This document shows, in pieces, positions 62,929 to 64,000 of a stretch of 64,000 nt of DNA (position 1 is the first letter of the stretch; every line of letters begins with the position of its first letter). The position numbers were made by a program, and so were the translations under genes. The stretch comes from Nocardioides albus (GTDB lineage: Bacteria > Actinomycetota > Actinomycetes > Propionibacteriales > Nocardioidaceae): the NCBI RefSeq assembly GCF_014648255.1, contig NZ_BMQT01000001.1, positions 620,001 through 684,000 of the forward strand, read 5' to 3'. Under the pieces are notes generated by a model. The model ran no database searches and was not told the DNA's origin. It was given only the letters and a program-made list of their open reading frames with translations.

Positions 62929-63714
62929 CTATCCGGACTTGCTCGGGATGATCTGCAGGAAGATCGCAGACATCACGAAGTTCACGATGAACAGCAGCAG
63001 GAACGTGATGACGACCGACTGGTTCACGGCATCGCCGACGCCCTTGGGGCCACCGCCGGCGTTCATGCCCATGTATGAAGCCACGATCGCCGCGATCAGA
63101 CCGAACACGAGCGCCTTCGCGAGGCCCTGCCACAGGTCGGCCATCTGCGCGAGCGCAGTGAAGCTGGCCAGGTAGGCACCGGGGGTGCCGCCCTGGATGA
63201 TGACGTTGAAGACGTAGCCGCCCATGACACCGACGATCGAGACCAGGCCGTTGAGAAAGACCGCGATCATCATGCAGGCGAGCACACGCGGGACCACCAG
63301 ACGCTGGATCGGGTCGATGCCCAGAACCATCATCGCGTCGAGCTCTTCACGGATCTTGCGAGCACCGAGGTCGGCGGCGATCGCCGAGCCACCAGCACCC
63401 GCGACCAGCAGCGCGGTCGCGATCGGGGCAGCCTGCTGCACGACCGCGAGGACCGCAGCCGAGCCGACGAAGGACTGCGCACCGAACTGGGCCACGAGGC
63501 CACCGACCTGCAGCGCGATGACCGCGCCGAAGGGGATGGCCACCAACGCGGTCGGGACGATCGTCACCGACGCGATGAACCAGGCCTGCTGGATGAACTC
63601 GCGGAACTGGAAGGGGCGCCGGAAAACGGCACGGCCCACATCCAGCCCGAACGCGAAGAGCGAGCCAGCGGTCCCGATCGGCTTCAGGACCCTGGCGGCG
63701 GTCAGAGATGACAT
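62929..63714 (-). CDS. yrbEA: MlaE/YrbE-type ABC permease YrbEA
   Basis: 261 residues from the ATG at 63714 (ATGA overlap with mceG). MlaE family: FIASVTIVPTALVAIPFGAVIALQVGGLVAQFG, GSAIAADLGARKIREELDAMMVLGIDPIQRLVVPRVLA (coupling helix with the REELDAM motif) and GGGPKGVGDAVNQSVV. The second permease differs in the coupling motif, suggesting a heterodimer. Confidence 0.92.
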   Translation of the reverse strand: MSSLTAARVLKPIGTAGSLFAFGLDVGRAVFRRPFQFREFIQQAWFIASVTIVPTALVAIPFGAVIALQVGGLVAQFGAQSFVGSAAVLAVVQQAAPIATALLVAGAGGSAIAADLGARKIREELDAMMVLGIDPIQRLVVPRVLACMMIAVFLNGLVSIVGVMGGYVFNVIIQGGTPGAYLASFTALAQMADLWQGLAKALVFGLIAAIVASYMGMNAGGGPKGVGDAVNQSVVITFLLLFIVNFVMSAIFLQIIPSKSG

Positions 63715-64000
63715 CAGTAAGGAGCCTCTGTAGGAGCTGCTTTCACGCCACCAGGGGCCATGGCGGCATCTGCCTGGAACGACCCCGGCGGCGGGGTGAC
63801 ACCGTTCTCCCGGCACCAGGCGCCCGGCGGACGCTGGTATTTGCGCGGGATGCCGTTGGACGGCTCGAGCTGCATCGGGATCGGCGGGAGCGGCGGCAGG
63901 CCCATGTCCTTCTCCGCGGCCAGCTCGTCGGCGTCCTTCTCCTCGGACATGCCGATCGGACCGATGGTCTGGGCGTTGAGGAACTGCCGCACGACGGGCT
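63714..64000 (-). CDS. MceG/Mkl ABC ATPase, C-terminal part (runs off the right edge)
   Basis: About 95 residues are visible, starting PVVRQFLNAQTIGPIGMSEEKDADELAAE, the end of the Mkl/MceG ATP-binding subunit where VRQFLNG-like text follows the nucleotide-binding domain. The tail is Pro-rich (GLPPLPPIPMQLEPSNGIPRKYQRPPGAWCREN). The ATPase motifs lie beyond the window. Location at the head of the permease genes differs from mycobacteria, where mceG lies apart. Confidence 0.8.
   Translation of the reverse strand, partial: PVVRQFLNAQTIGPIGMSEEKDADELAAEKDMGLPPLPPIPMQLEPSNGIPRKYQRPPGAWCRENGVTPPPGSFQADAAMAPGGVKAAPTEAPY

Overview
The window is high-GC actinobacterial chromosome. The mce lipid-import operon next to rpoB-rpoC, a DtxR/IdeR-type regulator, actinobacterial -10 elements (TANNNT), frequent GTG/TTG starts and many 4-nt ATGA/GTGA gene overlaps point to the Nocardioidaceae (Nocardioides-like). 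That placement is inference from gene content. I see no prophage, insertion sequence, CRISPR array or rRNA operon. There is one tRNA gene, tRNA-Arg(CCT).

Layout. 0-4 kb: the end of an FmdB-type zinc ribbon gene, a DnaA-box cluster, a SAF-domain protein, MscL and a large LytR-CpsA-Psr cell-wall protein. 4-8.5 kb: tRNA-Arg, a saccharopine-dehydrogenase-like reductase, an orphan NarL-type response regulator, DUF2277, a sirtuin and a DtxR/IdeR-type metal regulator. 8.6-15.6 kb: a drug-efflux island. It has an MFS exporter with a downstream marR, and a tetR-led operon for a heterodimeric ABC exporter. Between them lies a 12-codon leader ORF with a near-perfect Shine-Dalgarno and competing hairpins. 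15.7-17.5 kb: a secreted subtilisin. 17.6-25.3 kb: seven tightly coupled plus-strand genes: pnuC, a NadR-like gene, a MoxR-type AAA+ ATPase, an unknown, a zincin-VWA fusion, an unknown, and a PaaK/CapK-like adenylate-forming enzyme. This is the best candidate for an undescribed system. 25.3-45 kb: metabolic genes (pdxH, citrate synthase, serC, a secreted tripeptidyl-peptidase-like hydrolase, a methyltransferase with a coupled 28-residue membrane peptide, a lactate/glycolate dehydrogenase-type FAD/FeS protein, an MHS transporter, an ornithine-cyclodeaminase-like protein, a tandem Nudix protein, a geranylgeranyl-reductase-like protein) and a BtuCDF/FecBCDE-type ABC importer. 45.2-52.7 kb: rpoC and rpoB. 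53-64 kb: two mce-associated membrane proteins, mceF to mceA, yrbEB, yrbEA and the tail of the MceG/Mkl ATPase.

How the parts work together. In the efflux island the TetR operator fills the spacer of the tetR-ABC promoter. A 28-bp palindrome overlaps the -10 of an inferred MFS-marR promoter. The ABC pair has one degenerate and one canonical nucleotide-binding site, as expected for a heterodimer. The mce operon would encode a complete MCE importer: ATPase, two permeases, six MCE proteins and two accessory membrane proteins. A family of 21-bp-type repeats occurs at three gene 3' ends and in two cases encodes C-terminal residues.

Limits: functions come from motif recognition by eye, with no database search. 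Substrate specificities are mostly unknown. Promoters, operators and hairpins are sequence inferences.
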